A DNA stretch of 64,000 nucleotides from Hyphobacterium indicum (lineage in GTDB: Bacteria; Pseudomonadota; Alphaproteobacteria; Caulobacterales; Maricaulaceae). The notes below the pieces were generated by a model, which was not told the origin of the DNA, ran no database searches, and saw nothing but the letters and a program-made list of their open reading frames with translations. Shown one piece after another: positions 43,885 through 53,607 of this stretch. The translations under genes and the position numbers were made by a program. Positions within the stretch are counted from its first letter, which is position 1. Every line of letters starts with the position of its first letter. The stretch is taken from the NCBI RefSeq assembly GCF_003129605.1, contig NZ_QBDX01000002.1:471501-535500 (forward strand), in the 5' to 3' direction.

Positions 43885-44391
43885 TCAATCCACTCCCACC
43901 GTCTGGCTGCGATATTCCATCAGTGCGACATCGCGCCATTGTCCGGCCATCGGACCAAAGGTCATTTTGCCCAGGGCCTTGCGGACCCCCACCATGCGGT
44001 AGCCGCACGCCTCGTGCAATCGGATGGAAGCCGTGTTCTCGACAAATATCCCTGCATTCAGCGTCCAGATGCCTGCCGCCTCCGCCGCTGCGACAAAGGC
44101 CAAAAGCAGGCGCTTGCCGACACCCTGCCCGCGCGCTTGAGCGCTGACATAGACGGTACCTTCTGCCACCCCGCCATAGACGCAACGGTCCGATACGCCC
44201 GACGCCGCTGCCCAGCCGACAACATCGCCGGCTTGTTCCGCAACCAGTCGCGGTGCGTTCAATCGTTTCCGGTCAAAACCGGCCCAATCCGGCGGCTCCG
44301 ACTCGAATGTGGCATGCCCGGTCGCAATTCCCTCACCGTATATCTCCAGCACAGCGGACGCATCGCTCACCTGCATCTCCCGGATAATCAT
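43885..44391 (-). CDS. GNAT acetyltransferase (phosphinothricin acetyltransferase-like)
   Basis: 168 aa. The N-terminus IIREMQVSDASAVLEIYGEGIATGHATFE and the acetyl-CoA loop VSAQARGQGVGKRLLLAFV are characteristic of the PAT/YwnH group, followed by NTASIRLHEACGYRMVGVRK. Members acetylate toxic amino acids such as methionine sulfoximine. Resistance to the herbicide is not implied. The ATG at 44391 is preferred over the GTG at 44403 because GGAG lies at the right distance before it. It directly precedes the PqqB-like gene. Confidence 0.92.
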   Translation of the reverse strand: MIIREMQVSDASAVLEIYGEGIATGHATFESEPPDWAGFDRKRLNAPRLVAEQAGDVVGWAAASGVSDRCVYGGVAEGTVYVSAQARGQGVGKRLLLAFVAAAEAAGIWTLNAGIFVENTASIRLHEACGYRMVGVRKALGKMTFGPMAGQWRDVALMEYRSQTVGVD

Positions 44392-44476
44392 GACCTTCTC
44401 CACATGCGCCTGACGCTCACGACTTGCCGTTAATCAACTCTCACCCTATACCGCCCGAAATCAGCTGGGAATTCAC

Positions 44477-45445
44477 ATGGGCCGCGCTGACTTCAGTTAT
44501 GACTTTCCTCATGACCGTCTGATCACGGTCGATGACCTCAATCCATTGGACATCCAGATCCTGTTTGATCGCGCCGATCACTGGCTCGCGATCAATCAAT
44601 CGCCGGACAAGAAGCACGACGCGCTCCGCGGACTGACGCAGATCAATCTGTTTTTCGAGCCTTCGACCCGGACCCTTGCTTCCTTCGAGCTCGCCGGCAA
44701 ACGCCTTGGCGCGGATGTCGTCAATTTCTCCGCCGCCAATTCCTCGACGAAAAAGGGCGAAACCCTTGCCGACACGGCCCGCACGCTCGCCGCCATGCGG
44801 CCGGACCTGATCGTGGTGCGCCATGAGACGTCGGGCGCCGCGGACTTCATCCACCGCGAAACCGGCATAGCAACCGTCAATGCCGGCGACGGCATGCATT
44901 CCCACCCCACACAGGGCTTGCTGGATCTGTTCGCGCTCACTCGCCGCATCGGCGATGTTGGCGGCAAGCGTGTGTTGATTGTCGGCGATATCCTCCACAG
45001 CCGCGTCGCCCGCTCCGATGTCGGCATGCTGAACTTGCTCGGTGCCGAAATCCGCCTCTGTGCACCGCCAACGCTGCTCCCAACTGATGTGGATCGCTGG
45101 GGCGCGGAAATCTTCCATGACCTCGACGACGCGCTCGATGGCTGTGATGCGGTGATCACGCTGCGCCTGCAGAAGGAGCGCATGAGCGGCGCCCTGATCC
45201 CGTCCACCCGCGAGTATTTTCACTTCTGGGGGGTGACCTCGCGCCGGTTGGAGCTTGCTCATCCCGATTGTGTGGTCATGCATCCCGGGCCGATGAACCG
45301 CAATGTCGAGATTGAAAGCATGCTGGCAGATGACGGCAATCGCAGCCTCATCCTCGATCAGGTCGAAGCCGGAGTTGCTATCCGCATGGCTGTACTCGAA
45401 CAACTGGGACAGCGCGCCCGCAAGAATACGAGACCGGGTCTATGA
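44477..45445 (+). CDS. pyrB: Aspartate carbamoyltransferase catalytic subunit
   Basis: 322 aa. Second step of pyrimidine synthesis: carbamoyl phosphate plus aspartate. The carbamoyl-phosphate loop FFEPSTRTLASFELAGKRLG, the second-subunit loop SSTKKGETLADTARTL, HSHPTQGLLDLFALTRRIG and HPGPMNR are all present. No pyrI regulatory subunit is nearby. The next gene overlaps by 4 bases and is a dihydroorotase-like protein that lacks metal ligands. In Pseudomonas-type enzymes such a pseudo-subunit is needed to assemble active PyrB, so the pair probably forms one complex. Confidence 0.97.
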   Translation: MGRADFSYDFPHDRLITVDDLNPLDIQILFDRADHWLAINQSPDKKHDALRGLTQINLFFEPSTRTLASFELAGKRLGADVVNFSAANSSTKKGETLADTARTLAAMRPDLIVVRHETSGAADFIHRETGIATVNAGDGMHSHPTQGLLDLFALTRRIGDVGGKRVLIVGDILHSRVARSDVGMLNLLGAEIRLCAPPTLLPTDVDRWGAEIFHDLDDALDGCDAVITLRLQKERMSGALIPSTREYFHFWGVTSRRLELAHPDCVVMHPGPMNRNVEIESMLADDGNRSLILDQVEAGVAIRMAVLEQLGQRARKNTRPGL

Positions 45446-46719
45446 GCGCCATCACGATCCGCAATGCCCGCGTCGTCGATCCGGCCAGTGGCCGCGACGA
45501 ACTGGCCAGCCTGCGCGTTGAAAACGGCCTGATTGCGGAGATCGGCGAGGGCATTGCGCAGGATGAGGATCACATTATTGACGCCGGTGGCGCGATCCTC
45601 GCGCCGGCCCTCATCGATCTGCGCACCGCCATCGAACCGGCTTTCACACCCGGCGGTGAGACGCTTGACAGCCTCGCCCGTGCCGCCGTTACGAGCGGCA
45701 TAGGAACAATGGTGATATCCCCCACCCGCGACATGCCGATGGATCAGCCGGAGGCCATTACCAGCCTGCGCGCAGCGGCCCTGCCGCTTCCGGTCCGGGC
45801 CCTGTTCTGCGGTGGGGCAACCATGGGCCTTGCAGGAGAAACACTCTCCGAACTCGGGCTGATGGCGGCCTGCGGAGCAGCATTCGTTTCGCAAGGCGAT
45901 TGCCCCATTACCGATACCGTCACCTTGCGGAACCTGCTCAGCTACGCATCGGGCTTCGAGCTCTGGGTGGCTTGTCCACCGCGCGATTCCGGTCTCTCCC
46001 GGCAAACCGTTGCCACCGAAAGCGAGGCGGCTGCCCGTCTCGGGCTCGCGACCGAGCCGGCCGTTTCCGAGCGCATGGCGATTGACCGCGATGCTTCCCT
46101 GGCCGAGTTGACCGGCGCGCGCCTGATGATTGACCGCGTCTCGACACGTGATGGGGTTGAGGCCATTTCCCGCGCCCGTAAACGCGGAATCGAGATTTGC
46201 GCCACGGCATCCATCGCCAGTCTTGTTCTGAATGCCGTCGATGCAGACGGCCTTGATCCCGCCTTCCGGCTGTCACCCCCTTTACGTCACGAGGAGGATC
46301 GCCAAGCGCTTGTCGCCGCTATTGAAAACGGGATCATCAACGCTGTGGTCTCCGACCATCGTCCCATGGACCTGGACCGGAAAGCCCAGCCTTTCTCAGA
46401 TGCCGCATCGGGCTCGATCTCTATTGAAACCCTTCTGGCGGCGATGCTGGGCCTGGTGCATGAGGAAGAGCTGGATCTGGTCTCCGCCTTGCGCCCCCTG
46501 ACGATCGGCCCGGCCGAATTGCTGGGACTGCCGCAGGGCCGTCTTGAAACCGGTGCCCCGGCCGACCTGGTATTGATTGACGGCGATGCGCCCTGGGTTT
46601 TCGACGCCGGAAACAGCGTTTCGGCGCGCCGCAATTCCGCCTGGCACAACCGGCGCTTTCAAGGCCGGGTCTTGATGACAATGGTCGATGGGGGCATTGT
46701 ATACAACCTGAAAGGGTAA
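45442..46719 (+). CDS. pyrC: Dihydroorotase-like protein lacking the zinc site (pseudo-DHOase)
   Basis: 425 aa amidohydrolase-fold protein. The fold is clear (AITIRNARVVDPASGRDELA, AILAPALIDLRTAIEPA, SDHRPMDLDRKAQPF, LTIGPAELLGLPQG). The DxHxHxR metal motif after strand 1 is replaced by IDLRTAIEPAFTPGGE (residues ~58-73), so the two zinc-binding histidines are gone. It is the same kind of change seen in the non-catalytic PyrC' of pseudomonads, which supports PyrB. An active dihydroorotase should therefore be encoded elsewhere. Overlaps pyrB by ATGA. Confidence 0.9.
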   Translation: MSAITIRNARVVDPASGRDELASLRVENGLIAEIGEGIAQDEDHIIDAGGAILAPALIDLRTAIEPAFTPGGETLDSLARAAVTSGIGTMVISPTRDMPMDQPEAITSLRAAALPLPVRALFCGGATMGLAGETLSELGLMAACGAAFVSQGDCPITDTVTLRNLLSYASGFELWVACPPRDSGLSRQTVATESEAAARLGLATEPAVSERMAIDRDASLAELTGARLMIDRVSTRDGVEAISRARKRGIEICATASIASLVLNAVDADGLDPAFRLSPPLRHEEDRQALVAAIENGIINAVVSDHRPMDLDRKAQPFSDAASGSISIETLLAAMLGLVHEEELDLVSALRPLTIGPAELLGLPQGRLETGAPADLVLIDGDAPWVFDAGNSVSARRNSAWHNRRFQGRVLMTMVDGGIVYNLKG

Positions 46720-46723
46720 TTTG

Positions 46724-47329
46724 ATGACCGGTTGGGAAATAATCGCAATTACGATCGCCGCCATTGGCGGCTATTTTCTGGGGTCCATTCCCTTCGGTCT
46801 GGTGCTGACCCGGATCGCCGGTCTGGGCGATATCCGCGAGATCGGTTCGAACAACATCGGTGCCACAAATGTCCTGCGTACAGGCCGCAAGGATCTGGCC
46901 GCTGCAACGCTTGTGCTCGACGCTGCAAAGGCCGGGATCGCAGCCCTGATCTTCAGCGCGCTGTTCGGCACAACCGAAGGCCTTGTCGCCGGTGGCGCGG
47001 CCTTTCTGGGCCATTGTTTTCCGGTCTGGCTGGGGTTCAAGGGTGGCAAGGGCGTTGCCACCTTCTACGGAACGCTGTTTGCCGTGGCCTGGCCGGTCGC
47101 AATACTGACCGCGCTCACCTGGATCGGCATGGCACTGATGGCGCGGATTTCATCCCTTAGCGCCCTGGTGGCCGCCGCCACTGCACCGCTCATCGCCTAT
47201 GCCTTCGGGCGGCAGGACGTCGCCCTGCTCTGTCTGTTTCTGGCGCTCCTCATTTTCTGGCGGCATCGCCCGAATATCACTCGCCTTCTGGCCGGCGAAG
47301 AGCCAGCCATCGGCGCAAAGAAGTCGTGA
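46724..47329 (+). CDS. plsY: Acyl-phosphate glycerol-3-phosphate acyltransferase
   Basis: 201 aa inner-membrane enzyme that makes lysophosphatidic acid from acyl-phosphate, the first step of phospholipid synthesis. The three conserved loops are present: GSIPFGLVLTRIAGLGDIRE, GSNNIGATNVLRTGRK and FPVWLGFKGGKGVATFYG. About five hydrophobic helices. The ATG at 46724 lies five bases after the pyrC stop, and its end overlaps the dprA start in GTGA, so it belongs to the pyrB-pyrC-plsY-dprA run. Confidence 0.96.
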   Translation: MTGWEIIAITIAAIGGYFLGSIPFGLVLTRIAGLGDIREIGSNNIGATNVLRTGRKDLAAATLVLDAAKAGIAALIFSALFGTTEGLVAGGAAFLGHCFPVWLGFKGGKGVATFYGTLFAVAWPVAILTALTWIGMALMARISSLSALVAAATAPLIAYAFGRQDVALLCLFLALLIFWRHRPNITRLLAGEEPAIGAKKS

Positions 47330-48447
47330 AGCGCTGTGAACTCACCCACAGCGAGCGCATCGATTGGCTCCGCCTTGCCCGCACACCGCAAGTTGGTCCG
47401 GTCACTTTCACCAAACTGATTGAACGATATGCCTCACCCGCCGAGGCTCTCGAATCCCTGCCCGGACTGGCCGCCAAGGGCGGACGCGTCAAAGCCTTGA
47501 ACATCGTCAGCCGTGATGAGGCCGAGGCCGAATTGACCGCCACAGAGGATTTCGGGGCGCGCGTGCTGATGGCGTGCGAACCGGACTATCCGTCATTGCT
47601 GGCTGTGCTCGATCCGCCGCCGCCAGTGATCTCAGTTCAAGGCGTTCTGGACCCCGATGCAGCACCCTGCTGCGCACTCGTCGGCTCCCGCAACGCCTCG
47701 GCCATCGGCGTCCGTTTCGCGCGCGACCTTGCCAGAGAACTCGGACTTGCCGGGATCACGATCATCTCAGGCCTGGCGCGCGGAATAGATGGCGCAGCTC
47801 ACGCGGGCGCTATCGAAACCGGAACCATTGCCGTGCTGGCCAGCGGGCTTGATCATATATACCCGCCCGAGCACGCAGACCTGCATCATGACATCGCACG
47901 CCGCGGGCTTCTGGTGACAGAATCGCCGTTGGGCGCGGTGCCAACCGCCCGCGATTTTCCCCGCCGTAACCGGCTGATCTCGGGCCTTTCGCTAGGCACG
48001 GTCGTCATTGAGGCTGCGATGCGCTCCGGCTCATTGATCACCGCTCGGCTGGCCGCCGAACAGGGGCGCGAAGTCATGGCCACACCGGGCTCCCCGCTGG
48101 ATCCACGCGCCAAGGGCAGCAACCGCTTGATCCGAGAAGGCGCAGCGCTGATCGAGAGCGCGGATGATGTGCTGGATATATTGCGTCAGGCCAAGCGGCC
48201 GGTCGCGGCGGAATCTGAATCGCCCGAATATGAATCCGGGTTGGATGACGAACCCGATGCAGACGTCCGCGCTCGTGTTGCGGACCTGCTTTCCCCCTCA
48301 CCGGTAAGTATTGACGAGCTCGTACGCCAATCCGGTGCCCGCGCGGGCGAGGTTCACGGCGTGCTTATCGAACTGGAACTGGCAGGGCGGGCGACGGTTT
48401 TGCCCGGGGGGCAGGTCCAGTTGCGCTATGCCGATGATCAGGATTGA
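47326..48447 (+). CDS. dprA: DNA-processing protein DprA
   Basis: 373 aa. DprA protects incoming single-stranded DNA and loads RecA in natural transformation. Rossmann core: VGSRNASAIGVRFARDLARE, ISGLARGIDGAAHAGAIETG, VLASGLDHIYPPEH, FPRRNRLISGLS, VIEAAMRSGSLITARLAAEQ, and REVMATPGSPLDPRAKGSN. A SAM-like N-terminal helical part and a C-terminal winged helix (PSPVSIDELVRQSGARAGEV) flank it. GTG start overlapping plsY. Its last 10 bases overlap the end of a small convergent gene. Confidence 0.96.
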   Translation: MKRCELTHSERIDWLRLARTPQVGPVTFTKLIERYASPAEALESLPGLAAKGGRVKALNIVSRDEAEAELTATEDFGARVLMACEPDYPSLLAVLDPPPPVISVQGVLDPDAAPCCALVGSRNASAIGVRFARDLARELGLAGITIISGLARGIDGAAHAGAIETGTIAVLASGLDHIYPPEHADLHHDIARRGLLVTESPLGAVPTARDFPRRNRLISGLSLGTVVIEAAMRSGSLITARLAAEQGREVMATPGSPLDPRAKGSNRLIREGAALIESADDVLDILRQAKRPVAAESESPEYESGLDDEPDADVRARVADLLSPSPVSIDELVRQSGARAGEVHGVLIELELAGRATVLPGGQVQLRYADDQD

Positions 48448-48620
48448 TGACGATCGGACTCCATCGCCAGTAACGGGATTGCCGCCTCGATCAGCTCGCC
48501 GGAGCGATTCAACCCTGCCTGACGGGACAAGACGGCCAGTTCACTCAGCATTTCAGCGACAAAATCTGCTGCCTGTTGGGGCGGCAAGGCCTCGCACTCA
48601 CTTACCGATTGCGATTTCAT
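48438..48620 (-). CDS. Small soluble protein of unknown function
   Basis: 60 aa, predicted helical and acidic (QQAADFVAEMLSELAVLSRQ, RSGELIEAAIPLLAME). GGGGAG four bases before the ATG at 48620 is a strong ribosome site. An AT-rich promoter-like stretch (TTGCAA, TATATT) precedes it on the minus strand. It is convergent with dprA (10-base overlap) and divergent from topA. I do not recognise a family. Confidence 0.7.
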   Translation of the reverse strand: MKSQSVSECEALPPQQAADFVAEMLSELAVLSRQAGLNRSGELIEAAIPLLAMESDRHQS

Positions 48621-48775
48621 GGAACTCCCCAGATCTCGCTAAAGGCGAATATATTGCGTAAGCGACTTATAATTGCAAGCTCAAGTGGTGTGTTGACACG
48701 TCTGTTAGCCTCCATCAGTTTCCGCCGCCATTTACCGGGCTATCTTCCCGGCCAGAATTATCCGGAAGTGATTGA

Positions 48776-51349
48776 ATGAACGTCGTTGTCGTCGAATCGC
48801 CTGCCAAAGCCAAAACCATCGGGAAATATCTGGGGAAGGACTTTGAGGTCTTTGCCAGCTTCGGCCATGTCCGCGATTTGCCGCCAAAGGACGGATCGGT
48901 AAAACCGGACGAGGATTTTGCGATGAGCTGGGAAGTTGATGCCCAGTCGCAAAAACGCGTTAAAGCCATTGCCGATGCGGTCAGGAATGCCGACCGTCTG
49001 GTTCTGGCAACCGACCCGGACCGGGAAGGCGAAGCCATTTCCTGGCATTTACTGGAAGCGCTGACAAAGCGCCGCGTCCTGAAGGGCGTCGAAGTCCAGC
49101 GCGTCGCGTTCAATGCCATTACCAAGACGGCCATTCTCGAAGCCATGAAACATCCTCGCGCGGTCGACATGGAGCTGGTCGAAGCCTATCTCGCCCGCCG
49201 CGCGCTCGACTATCTGGTCGGCTTTACCCTTTCGCCCGTATTATGGCGCAAGCTGCCGGGCGCACGTTCTGCCGGACGTGTGCAGTCGGTTGCTCTGCGG
49301 ATCGTCTGCGACCGCGAACTGGAAATCGAAAAATTCCGCACCGAAGAATACTGGACCGTCGATGCCGATCTGGTCTCGGGTGGCAGCCAGCCTTTCCGCG
49401 CGCGCCTGGTCCAGTTTGATGGCAAAAAACTCACAAAGCTGTCCATCAACGACCGCGCCACAGCAACAGCGGCGGCCGAAGCCATCAAGGCAGCCCAACT
49501 GACAATCTCGGCGGTCGAGGCCAAGCCCGCAAAGCGCAATCCGCCGCCGCCTTTCACAACTTCAACGCTGCAGCAGGAAGCCTCACGCAAGCTGGGCTTC
49601 AATGCACAGCGCACCATGCGGACGGCGCAGAAACTCTATGAAGGCGTGAATATCGGCGGGGAGACCGTCGGGCTCATCACCTATATGCGGACCGATGGTG
49701 TTGATATGGCGGCAGAAGCCATCACCCAGGTCCGCGATGTCATCAGTGCCCGCTATGGCAAGCTGTATTCGCCCGGCAGCCCACGTATTTACAAATCCAA
49801 ACAGCGCAATGCGCAGGAAGCGCACGAAGCGATCCGCCCGACCAGCTTCTCGCGGGCACCGGAAGACCTGCGCCTTGATGAGGATCAGCGCCGGCTTTAC
49901 GAGCTGATCTGGAAACGCGCCGTCGCCAGCCAGATGGAAAGCGCGCGTTTCGAGCGCACGACAATCGATATCGAGGCGGCCGGCAGAAAGCTCGCGCTTC
50001 GGGCAAACGGTTCGGTCCTGCTGTTTGACGGATTTCTGACGCTTTATCAGGAAGGCCGCGATGATGAGGACGAGGAAGGCGAAACACGCCTGCCGAAAGT
50101 GACCAATGGCGCCTCTGCAGAGGCAAAGAAAACGCATGCGGATCAGCACTTTACCCAGCCCCCGCCGCGCTATACGGAAGCTTCCCTGGTCAAGCGCCTT
50201 GAAGAGCTGGGCATCGGCCGGCCATCGACCTATGCCTCCACGCTTTCGGTCCTGCGCGAACGCGAATATGTCCGCATGGACAAGAACCGCTTCATTCCCG
50301 AAGACAAGGGCCGCGTCGTCACCGCTTTCCTTGAGAAGTTCTTCGAGCGTTATGTGGAATATGATTTCACGGCAGGGCTTGAGGATCAGCTTGACCGGGT
50401 CTCCCGCGGCGACCTCGACTGGAAAGCCCTGCTGCGTGAATTCTGGACCGAGTTTTCCGGTGACGTCGAGAAAATAGGCGATCTGCGGATTGGCGAAGTG
50501 CTCGAGGCCCTGAATGACGCCTTGGCACCACATATCTTCCCCGAGAAGGAAGACGGGACTGACCCCCGCCTCTGCCCGTCCTGCAACAAGGGCCGGCTCT
50601 CTATCCGTCTTGGCAAATTCGGAGCTTTTCTGGGCTGCGATAATTATCCCGACTGCAAATTCACACGGCCTCTGGGCGCGACGGAAGACAACGGTGCCGT
50701 TGAGGGCGATGGCGCCCTCGGTGAGGATCCGGATAGCGGCGAAACCGTCTATCTGAAAGATGGCCGCTTTGGCCCATACGTCGAACTGGCACTGCCGGGT
50801 GAAGAAAAGCCGAAACGCTCCTCTATCCCCAAAGGCTGGGCAAAGGACGAGTTGACACTCGAAAGCGCACTCAAACTGCTGTCCCTGCCCCGCACGGTCG
50901 GCGCGCACCCGGAAGATGGCGAAATCATCGAAGCAGGGCTGGGCCGCTATGGCCCGTTTGTGAAACATGGCCGCCTGTATGCGAACCTGCCGAATATCGA
51001 AGAAGTCTTCGAAATCGGTCTCAATCGGGCCGTCACCGTGCTCGCTGAAAAGAAGGCCACGCGCGGCGCGCCTCAGGCACTCAAAGAACTGGGCGAGCAT
51101 GAAGGCGAACCGGTAAGGGTTATGAGCGGCCGTTATGGTCCCTATATCAAATTCAAGAAAATCAATGCGACCCTGCCCAAGGATGCTGATCCGGAAACCA
51201 TTGATCTGGAAACAGCGATGAAACTGGTCGCGGAAAAGGAAGCCAAGGGCGGCAAGAAGGCGGGGGCCCGCAAAGCGCCCGCGAAGAAGAAACCGGCGGC
51301 GAAGAAGAAAGCGCCGGCAAAGAAAAAGGCGGCAGCGAAGAAAGCGTGA
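48776..51349 (+). CDS. topA: DNA topoisomerase I
   Basis: 857 aa type IA topoisomerase that relaxes negative supercoils. Toprim start VVVESPAKAKTIGKYLGKDF and LATDPDREGEAISWHL (acidic metal site), the 5'-phosphotyrosine site in GLITYMRTDGVDM, and GIGRPSTYASTLSVLREREY. A zinc-ribbon repeat (CPSCNKGRL, GCDNYPDC) and two further topo C-terminal repeats (DGRFGPYVEL, SGRYGPYIKFKK) follow. The protein ends in a ~30-residue Lys/Ala tail of AKKK-type repeats, a DNA-binding tail. It overlaps rnr in GTGA. Confidence 0.97.
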   Translation: MNVVVVESPAKAKTIGKYLGKDFEVFASFGHVRDLPPKDGSVKPDEDFAMSWEVDAQSQKRVKAIADAVRNADRLVLATDPDREGEAISWHLLEALTKRRVLKGVEVQRVAFNAITKTAILEAMKHPRAVDMELVEAYLARRALDYLVGFTLSPVLWRKLPGARSAGRVQSVALRIVCDRELEIEKFRTEEYWTVDADLVSGGSQPFRARLVQFDGKKLTKLSINDRATATAAAEAIKAAQLTISAVEAKPAKRNPPPPFTTSTLQQEASRKLGFNAQRTMRTAQKLYEGVNIGGETVGLITYMRTDGVDMAAEAITQVRDVISARYGKLYSPGSPRIYKSKQRNAQEAHEAIRPTSFSRAPEDLRLDEDQRRLYELIWKRAVASQMESARFERTTIDIEAAGRKLALRANGSVLLFDGFLTLYQEGRDDEDEEGETRLPKVTNGASAEAKKTHADQHFTQPPPRYTEASLVKRLEELGIGRPSTYASTLSVLREREYVRMDKNRFIPEDKGRVVTAFLEKFFERYVEYDFTAGLEDQLDRVSRGDLDWKALLREFWTEFSGDVEKIGDLRIGEVLEALNDALAPHIFPEKEDGTDPRLCPSCNKGRLSIRLGKFGAFLGCDNYPDCKFTRPLGATEDNGAVEGDGALGEDPDSGETVYLKDGRFGPYVELALPGEEKPKRSSIPKGWAKDELTLESALKLLSLPRTVGAHPEDGEIIEAGLGRYGPFVKHGRLYANLPNIEEVFEIGLNRAVTVLAEKKATRGAPQALKELGEHEGEPVRVMSGRYGPYIKFKKINATLPKDADPETIDLETAMKLVAEKEAKGGKKAGARKAPAKKKPAAKKKAPAKKKAAAKKA

Positions 51350-53607
51350 GTGGTAAAGACAAATCCGAAATAACCGGATTGACGCGCGAAGCGCTGATCG
51401 AAGCCATAAGGCTGGGCCGCGGTGAATTTGGAAAACGCGAAATCGCACGCGCGCTCCGCCTGAAAGGCGATGACAAGATTGCGCTTAAATTTGTGCTCCG
51501 CGAAATGCTGGACGAAGGTCTTATCCGCAAGGAGGGCCGCAACGCCTTTGCCCTGACCGAAGCTCTTCCCAGCGTCATGGTTGTCGTCATTCATGATCGT
51601 GACACTGATGGCGAACTGCTCGCCCGGCCTGATAAATCGCGAGATAATCCGCCCGTCATCCGCCTGGCGCCCGGTGAAGGCGCAGGCGGCAGAGGCAGCG
51701 CAGCGCTTGGTGTGGGGGACCGGGCGTTGGTTCGCCTGGTCCAGGAAGAGGATGGCAACTATGAGGCCCGGCTCATCCGCAAGCTGGGCCAGAGCGCACA
51801 CAAGGTTTTGTGCGTGCTCTCAAAGGGCAAGGGCGCGCCGCGTCTCAAACCGGTGGACCGGCGCAGCCGCCACGAATTGGTCCCTGCCAAGGGCGAAGCG
51901 GAAAAAGCGAAAGATGGCGACCTCGTGCTGTGCCGAATCGCAAAGGAACATCGCCACGGCTTGAAAACCGCGATTATCGAAGAGGTGGTTGGTGATGTGA
52001 ATTCGCCTGGTGCGGGGAGTCTGATCGCCCTGCATTCCCATGGCATCGAGACCGGATTCAAGGACGAGGAGCTGGCCGAGATCGCCAGACTCGAACCCGT
52101 CACCATGGGCGATCGGACGGATCTGCGCAGTGTGCCTCTGATCACCATCGATCCCGAAGATGCGCGTGACCATGATGACGCCGTCTGGGCCGCAGCCGAT
52201 GACAACGCCAAAAATCCAGGCGGTTGGGTGGTGCTCGTCGCCATTGCCGATGTCTCCGCTTATGTGACAGCAGGTTCGGCCCTCGACAGGGGTGCGCTGC
52301 GCCGGGGCAATTCCACCTATCTTCCGGACCGCGTCGTTCCCATGCTGCCCGAGCGCCTGTCGAATGATCTGTGTTCGCTGCGCGAAAAAGAGGAACGCCC
52401 GTGCCTGGCGGTCCGTATGGTCTTCGACAAGGACGGTAACAAGCGGTCACACACTTTCATTCGCGGCTGGATGCGGTCCGCCGCCAAGCTGGCCTATGGC
52501 GAGGCACAAGATGCCATAGATGGACGCGACAGCCCGAAGGGTGAGCCGCTTCTCGAAGATGTGTTGAAACCGCTCTGGGGCGCCTACAGGGCTCTTTCGG
52601 CCGCACGCGAACGCCGGGGGGCGCTGGAAATCGACGCACCGGAGCGCAGAGTGCGCGTCGGCGAGGATGGCAAGGTATTAGGCATAGAGGTCCGCGAGCG
52701 CTTTGATGCCCACAGGCTGATCGAGGAATGCATGATCCAGGCGAATGTCTGTGCTGCGGAAACACTGGAACAGAAAGGCCGGCCGCTGATCTACCGGGCG
52801 CATGAACCCCCCAGCCTCGAAAAAATGGATGCCCTCGCCGACTTCCTGCAGACCATTGATATGAAATGGTCGCGTGGCGAACCGCCCCGTCCCGACCGGT
52901 TCAACCGCCTGCTCGAACAGGCCAAGGACGGCGACCACTACGAGACGGTAAATGAGGTCGTGCTGCGCTCGCAGTCACAGGCCGTCTATTCCACAGAAAA
53001 TCCGGGGCATTACGGTCTGAACCTGCGCCGATACGCCCACTTTACGTCGCCGATCCGCCGCTATGCCGACCTGACAGTCCACCGCGCTCTTATTCGCGCC
53101 TGCAAGCTGGGCAAGGATGGCCAGACCGACTCCGAAGCCAGCCAGCTCGACGCGATCGCCGAGGATATCACGGCTCTGGAACGCCGCGCCATGGCCGCCG
53201 AAAGAGACGCCACCGACCGCTATATCGCCCTTTACCTGGCGGAAAGGGTCGGCACCGAATTCGACGGCCGCATCACCGGCGTGACCCGTTTCGGCCTGTT
53301 TGTGCGACTGCAGGAAACCGGGGCCGACGGTCTTGTTCCGATCAGCCGTCTGGGCGACGAACGTTTCATTCATGACGAAGCGCTGCATGCTCTGATCGGA
53401 CAGCATTCCCGCGACATGTACCGGCTGGGACGATCTGTGACGGTGCGTCTCGAGGAGGCCACACCGGTGACCGGCGGCCTCCTGTTCGAGATGCTCACAC
53501 CGCCGGAAAAAGGCCCGCGGCAGTCACCGCGCGGCCGTGGAAAGCCCCAGGGCCGGCCGCAATCGACCTTCAAGCGTCAGCCACGCAAGAAGGGCCGCCG
53601 CAGATGA
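51346..53607 (+). CDS. rnr: Ribonuclease R
   Basis: 753 aa 3'-5' exoribonuclease able to degrade structured RNA. A winged-helix-like start (TREALIEAIRLGRGEFGKRE), cold-shock domain, the RNB catalytic domain with IDPEDARDHDDAVWAA (four metal Asp) and NSTYLPDRVVPMLPERLSND, then an S1 domain (FDGRITGVTRFGLFVRLQET). It ends in a basic tail (RGRGKPQGRPQ, RKKGRRR). GTG start overlaps topA. The stop overlaps the Nudix gene in ATGA. Confidence 0.96.
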   Translation: MSGKDKSEITGLTREALIEAIRLGRGEFGKREIARALRLKGDDKIALKFVLREMLDEGLIRKEGRNAFALTEALPSVMVVVIHDRDTDGELLARPDKSRDNPPVIRLAPGEGAGGRGSAALGVGDRALVRLVQEEDGNYEARLIRKLGQSAHKVLCVLSKGKGAPRLKPVDRRSRHELVPAKGEAEKAKDGDLVLCRIAKEHRHGLKTAIIEEVVGDVNSPGAGSLIALHSHGIETGFKDEELAEIARLEPVTMGDRTDLRSVPLITIDPEDARDHDDAVWAAADDNAKNPGGWVVLVAIADVSAYVTAGSALDRGALRRGNSTYLPDRVVPMLPERLSNDLCSLREKEERPCLAVRMVFDKDGNKRSHTFIRGWMRSAAKLAYGEAQDAIDGRDSPKGEPLLEDVLKPLWGAYRALSAARERRGALEIDAPERRVRVGEDGKVLGIEVRERFDAHRLIEECMIQANVCAAETLEQKGRPLIYRAHEPPSLEKMDALADFLQTIDMKWSRGEPPRPDRFNRLLEQAKDGDHYETVNEVVLRSQSQAVYSTENPGHYGLNLRRYAHFTSPIRRYADLTVHRALIRACKLGKDGQTDSEASQLDAIAEDITALERRAMAAERDATDRYIALYLAERVGTEFDGRITGVTRFGLFVRLQETGADGLVPISRLGDERFIHDEALHALIGQHSRDMYRLGRSVTVRLEEATPVTGGLLFEMLTPPEKGPRQSPRGRGKPQGRPQSTFKRQPRKKGRRR

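Noticed and set aside
49583-51448. 621-codon open frame antisense to topA
   Set aside because: It lies wholly opposite a clear topoisomerase gene in GC-rich DNA, has no ribosome site or family similarity, and such antisense frames are common here.
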